Below, one piece after another: positions 47,055 through 58,421 of a stretch of 64,000 nucleotides of DNA. The translations under genes were made by a program, and so were the position numbers. The number at the start of each line of letters is the position of its first letter. Positions within the stretch are counted from its first letter, which is position 1. Origin of the DNA: Voacanga thouarsii (Eukaryota > Streptophyta > Magnoliopsida > Gentianales > Apocynaceae); contig JANUWF010001719.1 of NCBI GenBank assembly GCA_026120185.1, forward strand, positions 930,001 through 994,000, written 5' to 3'. A model generated the notes under the pieces. That model had not been told where the DNA came from and searched no databases. It saw nothing but the letters and a program-made list of their open reading frames with translations.

Positions 47055-47500
47055 TTATCCATTTCCGATTACTCGATAATTTCTACAAGCACAAACTCCA
47101 TTTTTTATAGGTCCAAAAATTCTTTCACAAAGTAATCCATCTTTTTTCGGTTTATTGGTTTTGTACAGGATTGCTCTCAAATTGTTCAAATCCTAAAATT
47201 GACACGAATAACGAAAAACCAAGCATTAAAGTTCTTTTTAAATATTAGTGGAAAATACTAATCATGTAATAAAAAAAAGTAAAACATCAAATTTTTGGAA
47301 AATTTTACCCACAGAAATTGGTCCTTTATAAATATATGATTCACAGGCATATCAAGCTAAACCTAAGCTAACAATACTAACTCTTGAGTTTTCTTTTATG
47401 TCAATTCTCAACCATTCTCTTTCAGCAATCTCTCAAAATCCATTTATGTCCTTTTCAAAAGGTTCCTAATTTCACGATGATTGCTTGTAGTATAATCTTT
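47055..47500. other. Unassigned DNA, expected continuation of the PEPCK intron or upstream locus
   Basis: Non-repetitive in this window apart from the stretch 47325-47371, which resembles 18240-18286. I looked on the minus strand for the earlier PEPCK exons (ATP-binding region) and found none here. Confidence 0.5.
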
Positions 47501-47945
47501 TGTCACGCCCTGTGTCCACGGACTTGAGAACGCGACTATTGGCCTAGTAGCACCCACAGTCAACTACTTGGCCGCCATCCTCGCTGGGCTAAAATTGATA
47601 TCCCAAGTTAACAATAGGTACTTAGGCCTATTCTTATATACCATTTATACTTCTCATCCCAATCCCATGTGGGATTGGGATATCACATTCACACCTCTTT
47701 TAGGCCCAAGCGTCCTCACTGGGCCTATACTTTAGGGGCCAAACTCAGGACCAACCAAGAGGCATGAGATTCTAAAGGTGGCTCCCACCGCGTACGGTGT
47801 AGCACTTAGTTCCCATACTGGGGGTTGGTTATCTGTTCTGATACTAAAATGCCATGCCCCTTGCCCGTGGATCCGGGAGTGCGACTATGGGCCTGGCAAC
47901 ACCTATGGTCAACTATTTCACCACCATTCCCTGGAGCTAAATTTC
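47501..47945 (-). mobile_element. Miniature LTR element (TRIM-like) remnant
   Basis: 47501 starts TGTCACGCCCTGTG. A second, shorter copy of the same sequence starts at 47850 (TGCCATGCCCCTTG) and can be followed for about 95 bp before similarity stops. Between them, directly before the second copy, is a PBS-like minus-strand TAGTATCAGAAC (47835-47846). Two terminal repeats with a PBS and almost no internal sequence fit a terminal-repeat retrotransposon in miniature, right LTR truncated. A 24-bp near-palindrome lies at 47657-47680. The exact end of the left LTR could not be fixed. Confidence 0.5.
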
Positions 47946-48483
47946 TGGAGCTTTCAAATATTGAAACGGTGATGCAAAGTTTGACATCTGTTTCCTTCTA
48001 CTTACAGCAAGAAAACAATCCCTACAGATTAAAAGGTAAGATAAATAGGAAGAAATAGCTCTAAAAAAACTTGGAGAATGCGTTGAGATAAAGAAAAATC
48101 CTCAAGAAACACTTAGCCATTGGTGTGGATTCTAGATATTTCAGAGACAAAGCCCCGAAACATGTTGTCCATTGAGCTGTTGGTACCTATACCATAGTTT
48201 AATTTAGGATTTATGCTAAAGGGGTCAATTAGTTGAGTTCAGCTCATTGTCTCATGTTAGTCACAACCCACTAAAAGATACAATTTTCCCTTTCATGGTA
48301 AAGTATAATATAGAATAAATGTTATGACTAACATAAAAAACTAAATGATCATACACCTCTTGCACCAATGCTGACAATTTGGAAGAAAACAAAGAGGAAA
48401 GCTTAGTAAGCATGTGATGCCTCATGATAAAGAGTCTTTCAAAAAAGAGCCACTAACTTGCTAGTTATTTGCAGTTGTGGAAA
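47946..48483. other. Unassigned DNA
   Basis: No coding region or repeat partner recognised. A short minus-strand stretch near 48180-48120 can be read as an open segment, but nothing supports an exon. Confidence 0.5.
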
Positions 48484-49909
48484 TGATAGCGGCTAAATTC
48501 ACCTATATTTTTCTAATTATTTGAGATTCTTTTGTGATACTTTTGATATAATAACTAGTCATATTCCTTCCTATTTGATATTTTACCTTTGAAAAGATAT
48601 TTTGATGATTTTATGCATAATTGAACGAAAAACAAGAAAAATCGTCGCCGTTGCATAGCATGGCTGGCGTCGCCCGTGCAGAGCACAGTTAGCACCGGCC
48701 CTAGTCTAGAAAGTGAGAAAAAGGCCAAAAAATAGTGCACATCAGGCACGACTAGAACACGGCCTACGCCGGCTGTGAGAGGCTAAGCCGGCACCGTTCT
48801 GCTCAATATTGGTGAGTTTTTTTATCAAACGTGGATTTGGTATTTTCCTAAGAGTTTTGGTATTTTTCAATTTCTGCTCAGTCTAGAACTCTTAGGGAAC
48901 GAAGTTTGGCCTTTTGGGAGCCTATTTAAACAAGGAAAATACAAGAAAAACATATAAATTCAAGAATCAAATCAAAAAATCATTCATTGAATGAAGAATT
49001 CATCAAATTAAGGAGCGTTGTTCAAGAGAATCTTCAAGGGAGAAGAAGGAGACTTGTCTATGAGTGTTTTCTTTTACCTTTATTTTCTTTTTCTTAAACA
49101 ATAATATAATCAATATTTTTATTATAATTCAGCATTATTTTGGGATTCATAATTTTTTAAGTTAATTTAGTCTTTTTGATCAATTAATTATTTGTTTTGG
49201 GATTTGATTATTTGTTTTTATTAAGGAGTTGATTGGTTAATTCTTCTTGTTAACTTGTTTGAAAAAGGGGTTGATAATGACTTCAACTAATTAATTTCAG
49301 ATTTGTTATCTCTTAACTTGTTTAAAAAATGTGTTAGTTATTAAGAACTTGATAATCAAAGATTAGTTGATGATTGCACAATATGGATTCATTGGCTAAT
49401 CTCATGCTTTAGGTCACCTAAAATGTAGGAATTTATATGATGATTCATTTTAATACATCTTTTGAGTAAGACTAGCGAGATAAAATATATCCATTAAGTT
49501 ATTTAGAAAATATGGAATCATGGATTGCAAACGAAGTGGTTCTAATTTATTCCTTCATGATGCCAAGATAATAATTGACTGTGATAATTGCTAAGTAGTT
49601 CATGGTTATGTTTTTAAGAATATTTGTCTAATTACATGTTCTTTCATCCTTGAGTTGTATATATTTTTTATCTTTTTATTCTCTTCTTATTTTATTGGCT
49701 AAATAATAAAGATTTGCATAAATTAATGTGGGAGTCTAAGTTTTCATGTGGGAGTCTAAGTTTTCGTGAATTCGATACTTGCTATTCCCTACATTATATG
49801 ATGCGTATACTTGCCCGTATGTGTAGTTTTAGTGATTAGTATTTTAATTAAAGTTTGATTGATTTTGGACTTTATTGATACTATTTTCTACACTAAAAAA
49901 CACGCATCA
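48484..49909 (+). mobile_element. Solo LTR, second copy of the family at 15716-17599
   Basis: Runs TGATAGCGGCTAAATTC...CACGCATCA on the plus strand. It aligns with the reverse complement of 15716-17599 at both ends and in the CTTTGAAAAGATATTTTG, 'catgatgccaagataat' and 'gtatacttgcccgtatgtg' blocks. It is shorter (1426 against 1884 bp), mainly in the pyrimidine-rich middle. Flanking pentamers ggaaa and tgaag agree at only three positions, so a TSD is not demonstrated. Confidence 0.75.
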
Positions 49910-50159
49910 TGAAGATTGATTTTTAGTTTTTCATTTGTAGAGTTCTATTGAATATAAAAAGCATCAATTATTCACTGCACCTAAGTCTTTTCCTCTTCAC
50001 AATTTCTTGGGAGAAAAATAGAGGAGGAACATGAATTCAAAAAGTGAAATTTGTAAGCTCAAAAATACATTAATTTTTATTCCATTTCCTTGGGTACGTG
50101 AAAATGACAAATCCACGAACTAATATAGGAGTGTTTGCTTGTCTTTGAGTAGTTAGTAA

Positions 50160-50178
50160 TGATGGCAAAGTATGGCAA

Positions 50179-50257
<79 letters not shown>

Positions 50258-51985
50258 GTATGCATAATATCAAAACAGAGACAGCGAAAGCTTTAAGAAT
50301 TATAATACCTCTGCGTTTAAATGATCTTCTTGGCACTAAAGGAGATATCTGGACCTTTTCAAGTTGAATGCTTGAAGCCATTGGTTCTTCCAAAGAAAAC
50401 TCCGATTGCATTCTTGCAAGTCGTCTGCTCTTCTCATTCACACGAAGCTTTTGAGCTCCCGGAATATGGCCACTCCTTGACAACCGCCGGTGAAAGCAAA
50501 TCTCAAATCCTTGAATTGGCATTCGTTCTTTTGTTTTAATACCAAAGAGAGACCAAGAGCGTGAAACCAAAAAACATATGATTTTGTTATTTTTTCCCGC
50601 CAAACAATACGGGATCTATCCTTTATTGTTTTCTTTTTATATATATACTTGGTCTCACCCATTGGGCCAGATAAAATTATTTACTCTTGGACTTGAATAC
50701 CCATAAATAATAAGGCTCAATTATTTATTTTTTGGACTTTATAAAACAGCACAATAAATAATTAACAAGCATAAATAAACCAATATAAAATATTAGGCCT
50801 TTTTATCTAGTTTATACCTAAGTTAATTTTTTAATTATTCAATCTGGGCCTTTAGCCCTGAATAATTAATTAACCAATTAAACTAGATAAAATATATACT
50901 CTTTCTGAGCCTTTTATTTTATTCTAATCCAATAATAAATCAGACTACTAAAATAAAACTCATAATTATCAAGACTAATTTCTTAATCCAAATATGTCAA
51001 AACTTAAGGGCTATTATGGGGACCAAAAAACACGTCATCTTAGCTATTAAAAATTACCAAAATATCCCTACTATATAAATAGCTGTATTTTACATTTTAA
51101 ATATTTTCTAATATCATTATAAGGAAATATTGACCCCAAGGACAATGTTACATTAGTAAAGTCTCCGACCTACAAGTGTAATGACTAAAATACCCCTCTA
51201 CAAATCACCATACATTTAGAAAGGAAGATTGTACTAACACCTCTCTAAAAGACATCTATAATCCTTAGACCTCTAATCCAATAATCCACGACTCCTGGAA
51301 TGTTTTCGCTTTTTAAGAGAGCTATCCTAAAGCGAATATCCAAGTCATATTCCCCAGAGCCCTGGATATTTAGATAATTTAAACAGTCACAAGGGGCGAT
51401 ATAGCACATAAGCTATCTTATACAAATCTGTCTTAACTAACTAGTCACATATACCCAACATACAAGTATATCGGCTTTACGAAAGAACTTCAACTACAGC
51501 ATATCAAAATACATGCTTCTAACTTCATCAGACCACCAACTCATACTCAAGTAGTAGAGTATTAGTTTACGCTGTAGCAGTAATAGTCTGGGCTTATTAA
51601 AAATAGTACTTTTTGAAACCACTATTATAAGTCTTATTCTACGTATTCGAAATATGCTTATGCTATGAAGTTAGTGGACTACCCACTGGATAAAGGTAAT
51701 CCATTCCTATTCGAAATTCATAACACAATAACCTAAACATGATGAAATTCCTATTCTCACCAATCGGTTAAGAACAAACATTTATATGTTAAGTAATTTG
51801 TAGTCCATACCTTACTGTGAAAGACCACCATTCACATAGACCACTTAAATACAATGGGTCTTTTCCAAATGAAACCATGCACAAAAGTAATGTAAAATTT
51901 ACAAACAATTTTGAGAATAAATTCTTTTATTAATAACTTCGATAATTATATCAGAAACCTAATCTAGAAGGCATGCATTCCAACA
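50160..51985 (-). repeat. Copia-2 3' LTR with expanded AAT repeat
   Basis: Matches 55696-57460. It starts TGATGGCAAAG at 50160 and ends CCAACA at 51985. It contains the AAT microsatellite at 50178-50255. Confidence 0.9.
50178..50255. repeat. (AAT)n microsatellite, about 26 units
   Basis: Near-perfect trinucleotide run. The equivalent point in the partner LTR (55715-55727) is a short A-rich stretch with no repeat. Open frames reading poly-Leu or poly-Ile through it are artefacts. Confidence 0.95.
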
Positions 51986-51998
51986 ATCTCCCACTTGC
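51986..51998 (-). other. Copia-2 polypurine tract
   Basis: Minus strand GCAAGTGGGAGAT abuts the 3' LTR; nearly identical to Copia-1. Confidence 0.85.
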
Positions 51999-52007
51999 AC
52001 TCTAAAA

Positions 52008-53520
52008 CTAAGAAAGTCCGTAGGTACCCACCCCTATGGCGTCTAAGTGTGTCTTGAAGACTCTCTTAGCCAAAGGCTCAGTGAAGGGCTCTACTAGGTT
52101 GTTCTCCGAGGCTATCTGTTCCACCACGATTTCCCATCTCTGAATGAAATCTCGGATCAAGTGGTACTTCCTCTTGATGTGCTTCCCCTTCTTGTGGTTC
52201 TTGGGTTCTTTAGATTGTGAAACTGCCCCAAAGTTGTCGCAATATATCACAATCGGTCTATCCATGTGTGACATAACTCAAAGTTCTGAAAGGAACTTCC
52301 AGAGCCTTCATTGGATGCCTCTGAAATTGCCACATACTCAACTTCCATAGTTGAGTCAGCAATGCAAGATTGGTTGATACTCCTCCATGAAACAACTCCT
52401 CCAGACAAGGTGAAGACGTATCCATTAGTGAATTTTCTCTCATCTTTATATGCCTAGAAGTCTGAGTCTGTGTATCCAGTAGGAACCAAGTCATCAGCCA
52501 TGTAAACTAGTATATAATCTTTCATACTTTTGAGGTACTTGAGAATATAATTTACAGCTTGTCAATGAACCTCTCCAAGGTTTGATTGATATCTGCTAAC
52601 TAAGCCCACGACAAAGCAAATATCTGGCCTAGTGCACAGCATGGCGTACATGAAACTTCCCACAGCCGAAGCGTAAGGAATCCTACTCATACTGTCTTTT
52701 TTCTCTTGAGACTTTGGACAGTCCTTAAAATAAAAAGACAACCCATGTCTGTAAGGGATTAAAGCTCCCTTGCATGAGTCTATGCTAAATTTAGCCAGCA
52801 TCTTATTAATGTATGTCACTTGGGATAATCCTAAGATTCTCTACTTTCTATTTCTAAGAACTTTAATCTCGAGAATGTAATTGGCTTCTCCGAAGTCCTT
52901 CATACTGAATTGACTAGACAGCTAAACCTTAGTAGATGATAATGTTCCTACATTATTCCCAATGAGTAGAATGTTATCCACATATAGGACAAGAAAAATC
53001 GCATTTATGCCTTCCAATTTCCTATACATGTATGGTTCATCCTCGTTTTTAATGAAACCGTAAGAGTTTACAGTTTTGTCAAAATGAATATTCAATACTC
53101 TAGATGCCTGTTTAAATCCATAAATGGACTTCTTAAGTTTACAAACCATATGTTCTTGGACCTTTAGCAATAAAACCTTCTTGTTGGAACATATAGATGT
53201 CTTCATTGAGATGGCCATTAAGAAATGTCATCTTGACATTCATTTGCCCTATCTCATAGTAAAAATGACATGCAATGGAAAGGAGGATATAGATGGACTT
53301 AAGCATAGCCACCGGGGAAAAGGTTTCCTCATAATCAATTTCCTCTTTCTGAGTATACCCTTTTTGCCACAAGCCTAGCTTTGAAGGTTTTCACCTTTCC
53401 ATCTATTTCCCTCTTCCTCTTGTATAGCCACTTACACCCAATTGATTTTATACCTTCAGGTGAAGTTACAAGATCCCAAACCTGATTAAAATACATAGAC
53501 TCAATCTCAACTTTCATTGC
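52008..53520 (-). pseudogene. Copia-2 reverse transcriptase and RNase H
   Basis: Minus-strand pieces read YFNQVWDLV, IGCKWLYKRK and LVAKR (53517-53335), IDYEETFSPVAMLKSIYILL, LKKSIYGFKQASR, FLVLYVDNILLIGNN (about 52985), CTRPDICFVVGLVSRYQSN (52610) and RNase H IVIYCDNFGAVSQSKEP and VEQIASENNLVEPFTEPL. The catalytic box is YVDN instead of YVDD. At least five frame changes occur. It is generally better preserved than the same region in Copia-1. Confidence 0.9.
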
Positions 53521-54540
53521 TTCATGCCATAAATTTGCATCAGTATCAGTAATAGCTTCCTCATATCTAGTGAGATCTTGTTCCTGATAGTCAGAGACCA
53601 GCTAGAAAGCCTCTTCTATCCATCTTTCTAGAACTCTAGATACCCTCCCACTACGACGAGGCTCCGTTTGTAAAAGTTCTTGAGATTGTGCCTTTTCTTA
53701 TTCCACAATCAGCTCTAAAGCAATTGATTTCAAAGATAACTTCTCCTCGAGTTCCAACCTTGTTGAACCTTTAAAGTACTTTGATCATCTTCTAAGTATC
53801 TAACTTTTGTACTTACCAGTACTTTCTGCTCCTGGGGATGATAAAAGTAACCTCCTTTTGTCCCTTTTGGATACCCAACAAAGTAGCATAATTCTAATCT
53901 TGGTTCTAATTTGTCTCCCTTGATCAGCACATAAGCTGGACAGCCTTATATCCTAAGATGATTTAGACTTGACTTACGTTTAATCCACATCTCATAGGGT
54001 GTCCTAGATACTGACTTGGAAGGCACCAAGTTCACAATGTATATCGCTGTTTCCAGGGCATATCCCCAAAAAAAGATATCAGAAGAGTAGTATGAGACAT
54101 CATGCTTCAGACCATTTTCATCAATGTCCTGTTCTTTCTCCCAACTACTCCATTCCGCTGGGGCATGCCCAACGTAGAGAGTTGGGATACTATCACATGA
54201 TGTACCATGTAATTCTTAAATTCAATGAGGAGGTACTCTCCATCATGATCTAATCATAAGGTTTTGATCAGTTTACATATCCGATGCTCCACTTCAGCCT
54301 TAAACTCTTTGAACTTATCAAAAGAGTCAGACTTGTGCCTCATCAGGTAGACATAACCAAATCTTGTACAATCATCCGTAAAAGTGATGAAATACTCAAA
54401 ACTCCCTCTAGCTTGAGCAGAAAAAGGACCACACATATCAGTATGAATAAGGTTCAATATCTCCTTGGCTCTACAACTTTTTAGGTAAACGACCTTTTGG
54501 TCATTTTTCCCATAAGGCAGAATTCACATTAATGCCAACT
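53521..54540 (-). pseudogene. Copia-2 integrase
   Basis: Reads the core start at 54457-54254 (HTDMCGPFSAQARGSFEYFI, TFTDDCTRFGYVYLMRHKSD), then the uninterrupted equivalent of the Copia-1 solo-LTR target at 54230-54250. The C-terminal block follows: LIKGDKLEPRLELCYFVGYP and GGYFYHPQEQKVLVST (53930-53730). The stretch between is scattered over frames. The pre-core zinc site is missing because the deletion at about 54640 removed it or lies just beside it. Confidence 0.85.
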
Positions 54541-54599
54541 TTCTAACCTTAATGAGCTCAAGGACCCATCATGGATTCATATTGGTCTTTCTCTTCTTA

Positions 54600-54660
54600 C
54601 TTAAAGGTTCAGATTGAGCGTTATTTATTTGATTATTTATTTAACTCACAAAAATATCTA
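54600..54660. other. Deletion junction replacing gag-protease in Copia-2
   Basis: Left of about 54637 the sequence follows Copia-1 7253-7285 (ttcagattgagcgttattta). Right of about 54645 it follows Copia-1 9231 onward (acaaaaatatctaaat). About 1.95 kb present in Copia-1 is gone. Short AT-rich similarity (tttatttaa/tttaattta) at both breakpoints suggests a microhomology-type deletion. Confidence 0.82.
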
Positions 54661-55681
54661 AATCTAAAATATTTTCTATGTCAAGGATAAAATCCTTTGA
54701 GAAAATAACCAAGAATTAATTTTTGTTCGAATTAAAATTAACCATTTAATTTAAGAAAAATACTTTTCTTTGTCAAAAATTCTCAAAGACTTTGGTCTTT
54801 GAGAAAACGTGCAAATATGGTACAAAAAGAAATAAGTATGCTAGAAAACTGTAAACGTTTTTATGCTTTTCTATTCTTTTAATCTAAGTGTCCAAATAAT
54901 ATAATTAAACATATTAATTAATTAATAATCTTATTTAATCCTAAATTTTCTTTATTATTATTTTTCATGTAAAATATTCAAAGAATATTAATTATTACAA
55001 TAAAAATAACTTCGCTTGGTATGGGACAAAAAAAAAATTATTTCTCGCTGGTCCAGTGCACCTGCCACACTAGATCATGACCCATGAAAAAAACCAATGG
55101 ACCTCGATTCGGGCAGGTGCCCACAACCTGGTCAAAATCAGAAGCCTCAAATTGCGTAAAATGCAATTTGCAAATTGGTTCCTCACGGAAACCTTCCTCG
55201 CAGCACGGAAACCAATTTACAAATTGCATTTTACGCAATTTGAGTCTTCTGACTGTGAGGAAGCTTTCCTCGCACGCCGCTTGGAGTTGAGGCCAACTCG
55301 GCCTAGCTGTGGCTCCAGGCCATGGCTCTCCTCTCACAATTTGCGACTCGGCTCGACTTGGCTTGGCGCGGCTGGCTGCTATAGTGTTATCTTCTCCATT
55401 TTTCTTTCTACGATTTTCTTCTGTAATTACTTTGCACCATTCACAGACTCGATAAAAACGAGTCATTACAAAACCAAACAATCACCTATACCCTTAAAAC
55501 AGTGGGCTTACACGTTTCATCTAAGAAAGCAGTAAATTACAGTAATCTATATCTCAACGATGAGACTTAAAGAGCCATTTATCCCATACCATAAACAGTG
55601 AAGGTTCACAAAACGATATCAAACAATCATTGGCCAGTTTTATTAACTACCATGCTTCCTATACTTCCATATAAACCTCAA
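54661..55681 (-). other. Copia-2 leader
   Basis: Non-coding region between PBS and the deletion junction, matching the Copia-1 leader in its inner part (54650-55030). It contains a GC-richer block with a large hairpin (55139-55251). Two overlapping 150-codon open frames on opposite strands (55038-55535) follow from the palindrome and are not supported as genes. Confidence 0.7.
55139..55251. repeat. Large inverted repeat (about 44-bp arms) in the Copia-2 leader
   Basis: Arm 55139-55182 and arm 55207-55251 are reverse complements at about 41 of 44 positions with one inserted base. Both contain the word attgcgtaaaatgcaattt or its complement. The spacer is about 24 nt. A second, smaller inverted set (gaggaagctttcctc, about 55257-55272) follows at once. 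In RNA this would be the strongest structure in the leader. Confidence 0.88.
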
Positions 55682-55693
55682 TCTCTGATACCA
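55682..55693 (-). other. Copia-2 primer-binding site
   Basis: Minus strand TGGTATCAGAGA, two bases from the LTR end; an 11 of 12 match to the initiator tRNA-Met complement. Confidence 0.9.
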
Positions 55694-55695
55694 CT

Positions 55696-57460
55696 TGAGG
55701 GCAAAGTACGGTAAAAAAAATAAACACAGAAGCATGCATAATATCAAAACAGAGACAGCACAAGCTTTAAGAATTATAATATCTCTACATTTAAATGATC
55801 TTTTTGGCACCGAAGGAGACATCTGGACTTCTTCAGATTGAATGCTTGAAGCCACTAGTTCTCCCAAAGAAAGCTCCGATTGTACTCTTGCAAGCCATCT
55901 GATTCTTCTCATTCAAGCAAAGTTTTTGAGCTTCTAGAATATGGTCACTCCTTGACAACCACCGGTGAAAGCAAATCTCGAATCCTTGAATTGAGCTTCA
56001 TTCTTTTGTTTTAATACCAGAGAGAGACCAAGAGCATGAAACCAAAAAATATATGCTTTTTGTTATTTTTTCACGCTAAATAATACGGGATCCATCATTT
56101 GTTGCTTTTTTTTTTTTATACTTGTCTCATTCATTGAGCCAGATAAAATTATTTACTCTTGGATTTGAACACTCATAAATAATAAGTCTCAATTATTTAT
56201 TTTCTGAGCATCATAAAACAACCCAATATAATAATTAACACGCCTAAATAGACCAATATAAAATATCAAGCCTTTTGTATCTAGTTTATACCTAGGTTAA
56301 TTTTTTAATTATTCAATTTAGGCCTTGAGCTCTGAATAATTAATTAATCAATTAATTTAGATAAAACATATACTCTCTCTTAGACCTTTTATTTTGTTCT
56401 AGTCTAATAATAAATCAGACTACTAAAATAAAATCCATAATTATCAAGACCAATTCCTTAATCCAAATCTGTTAGGACTTAAGGACTATTCTGGGGACCA
56501 AAAAACATATCGCCTTGGCTACTAAAATAACCAAAATACCCCTACTATATAAATAGTTGTATTTTTTATTTTAAATATTTTTTAATATCACAATAAGAAA
56601 ATATTAATCCCAAGGACAATGTTGTATTAGCAAAGTCTCCGACTTACAGGTGTAATGACTAAAATACCTCTCTACGCATCGCCGTACATTTAGAGAGGAA
56701 AAGTGTACTAACACCTCTCTAAAAGACATCTACCAACCTTAGATAGAGTCCAATGATCCACAACTCCTAGAATATTTTCGCTTTCCAAGGGAGCTACCCT
56801 AAAGCAAATATCTAAGTCATGTTTCTTAAGGCCCTGGATATTTAGATCATTCAAACAGTCACAAGAGGTGATATAGCGTAAAAGCTATCTTGTATAAGTC
56901 TATCTTAACTAATTAGTCACATATACCTAACATACAAGTATATCGACTCTACAAAAGAACCTCAACTACAGCATATCAAAGTATATGCTTACAACTTCGT
57001 CAGACCACCAACTTATAGTCAAGTGGTAGAGTATTAGTCCATGCTATAGCAGTTATAATCTAGGCTTCTTAAAAATAGCACTTTTAAAAATCACTATTAT
57101 AGGTTCTGTTCTAAGTATTCGAAACACGCTTATACTATAAAGTGAGTGGATTACCCACTAGCTAAAGGTAAGCCATTCCCATTTGAAATTCATAACATAA
57201 TAACTTAAACATGATGAGATTCTCATTCTCACTAATCAGTTAAGAACAAACATTTATATGTCAAGTAACTCATGGTCCATACTTTATTGTGAAAGACCAC
57301 CATTCACATAAACTACTTACTTAAACACGATGGGTCTTTTCCAAACGAAATCATGTACAAAAGTAATGTAAAATTCACAAATAATTTTGAGAATAAATTG
57401 TTTTATTAATAAATTCGATAATTACATTAGAAACCTAATCTAGGGGGCATACATTCCAAC
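55696..57460 (-). repeat. Copia-2 5' LTR
   Basis: Starts TGAGGGCAAAG at 55696. The outer end reads CCAAC at 57460, with the final A of CCAACA apparently lost before the TAGTA TSD. It lacks the AAT expansion of the partner. Confidence 0.9.
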
Positions 57461-57465
57461 TAGTA

Positions 57466-58421
57466 GCCCATTAAATAGATAAGTTAGCCAAACAATAACT
57501 AAGGAGAGAAATTGTACTAAACATAATTTAAAAAATAAAAAAATAATAAGTGGTTGAATGAAAAGGAAAGAAAAGAAAATACTCATTTTGGCAACACAAA
57601 ATTACTGATTGCCACCTTCTATTGCTAAAATTTTAGTAAACAACCCATCTAGCAGGTAAATCTGGCATATAAACAATAATACCAATAGGTAGCTTGTTGA
57701 AACTTGCATACTAGTAAGGATTTACTTGATTTTTTTCAGAGCAAAGAGATAAATAATAACAAAATCAGATAAATAATAACAAAATCAAACAAATAAAGGT
57801 ACATAATGACAAGTTACTTTGGTGGTAGGGGTAGATATGTAAAGCTTCTCTAGCTTCTGATGCTGCTAGAGTTCAGGCTCGTCAGTAGTAACATTATCTA
57901 ATCCACCATTAAATCACTTGATTATAGTCTAAAATAAATATATTTTAATTAGCACTTCAAAAAGTGCTTCCAATTTAACCAATCCAATCCAACCATAGAC
58001 TTCAATCACTAGACTAAATTAACCACTTTCCTTACTAACAAATAGAGAGCATACGAGTTAACACCCTTTCAAATAAAGTCCAAAATTAATCAATGCCAAT
58101 AAAGAGAAGAAGACCTAGTTTCGATTCTACCATTTAATTTGAACACTCTTCTTTCAACTTTGCCGAATGGAAAAAGGAGGATCTAAAGAGTAGAACTATC
58201 TGAATATGCAAATACTCGAAACAAATACTTGATTATCGTTCGGATTCCATCAGTGAAATCCTGTGTTTGAATATCTAAATAATCTCAATCCAAAAATTAA
58301 AACCAAAAAATAAAAATATCCCAAAAGCGACCATCTAGAATCCAAATTCGAATTGAGCAAAAACAACCAAATGATGTAAAAAAAAAAAAAGAAATCTTTG
58401 AGAAAGAACAAAAATTGAAAC
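57466..58421. other. Unassigned DNA between Copia-2 and SIRE-2
   Basis: About 1 kb of AT-rich sequence with no recognisable exon, RNA gene or repeat partner in the window. A poly(A) run lies at about 58378-58390. It is probably a surviving island of the host locus. Confidence 0.5.

Larger units (their letters stand above)
50160..57460 (-). mobile_element. Copia-2: Copia-1 family element lacking gag and protease
   Basis: LTRs at 50160-51985 and 55696-57460, PBS TGGTATCAGAGA at 55682-55693, and a PPT at 51986. The probable TSD is TAGTA (50154-50158 and 57461-57465) with a one-base discrepancy at each border. The internal region is only 3.7 kb: integrase, reverse transcriptase and RNase H follow directly on a leader, while gag and protease are absent through a deletion at about 54640. 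This made the copy dependent on other elements even before the stops and frameshifts accumulated. Sequence, order and PPT are the same as Copia-1. Confidence 0.9.

Noticed and set aside
47055..48483. Search for the missing 5' PEPCK exons on the minus strand
   Set aside because: No sequence resembling the ATP-binding or N-terminal exons was seen; not annotated.
50070..50603. 177-codon minus-strand frame with a long poly-Leu run, and an overlapping poly-Ile frame
   Set aside because: The runs are translations of the AAT microsatellite within an LTR; no gene.
55038..55535. Two overlapping frames of about 150 codons on opposite strands
   Set aside because: A large inverted repeat gives open frames on both strands; GC-rich non-coding leader with no domain.
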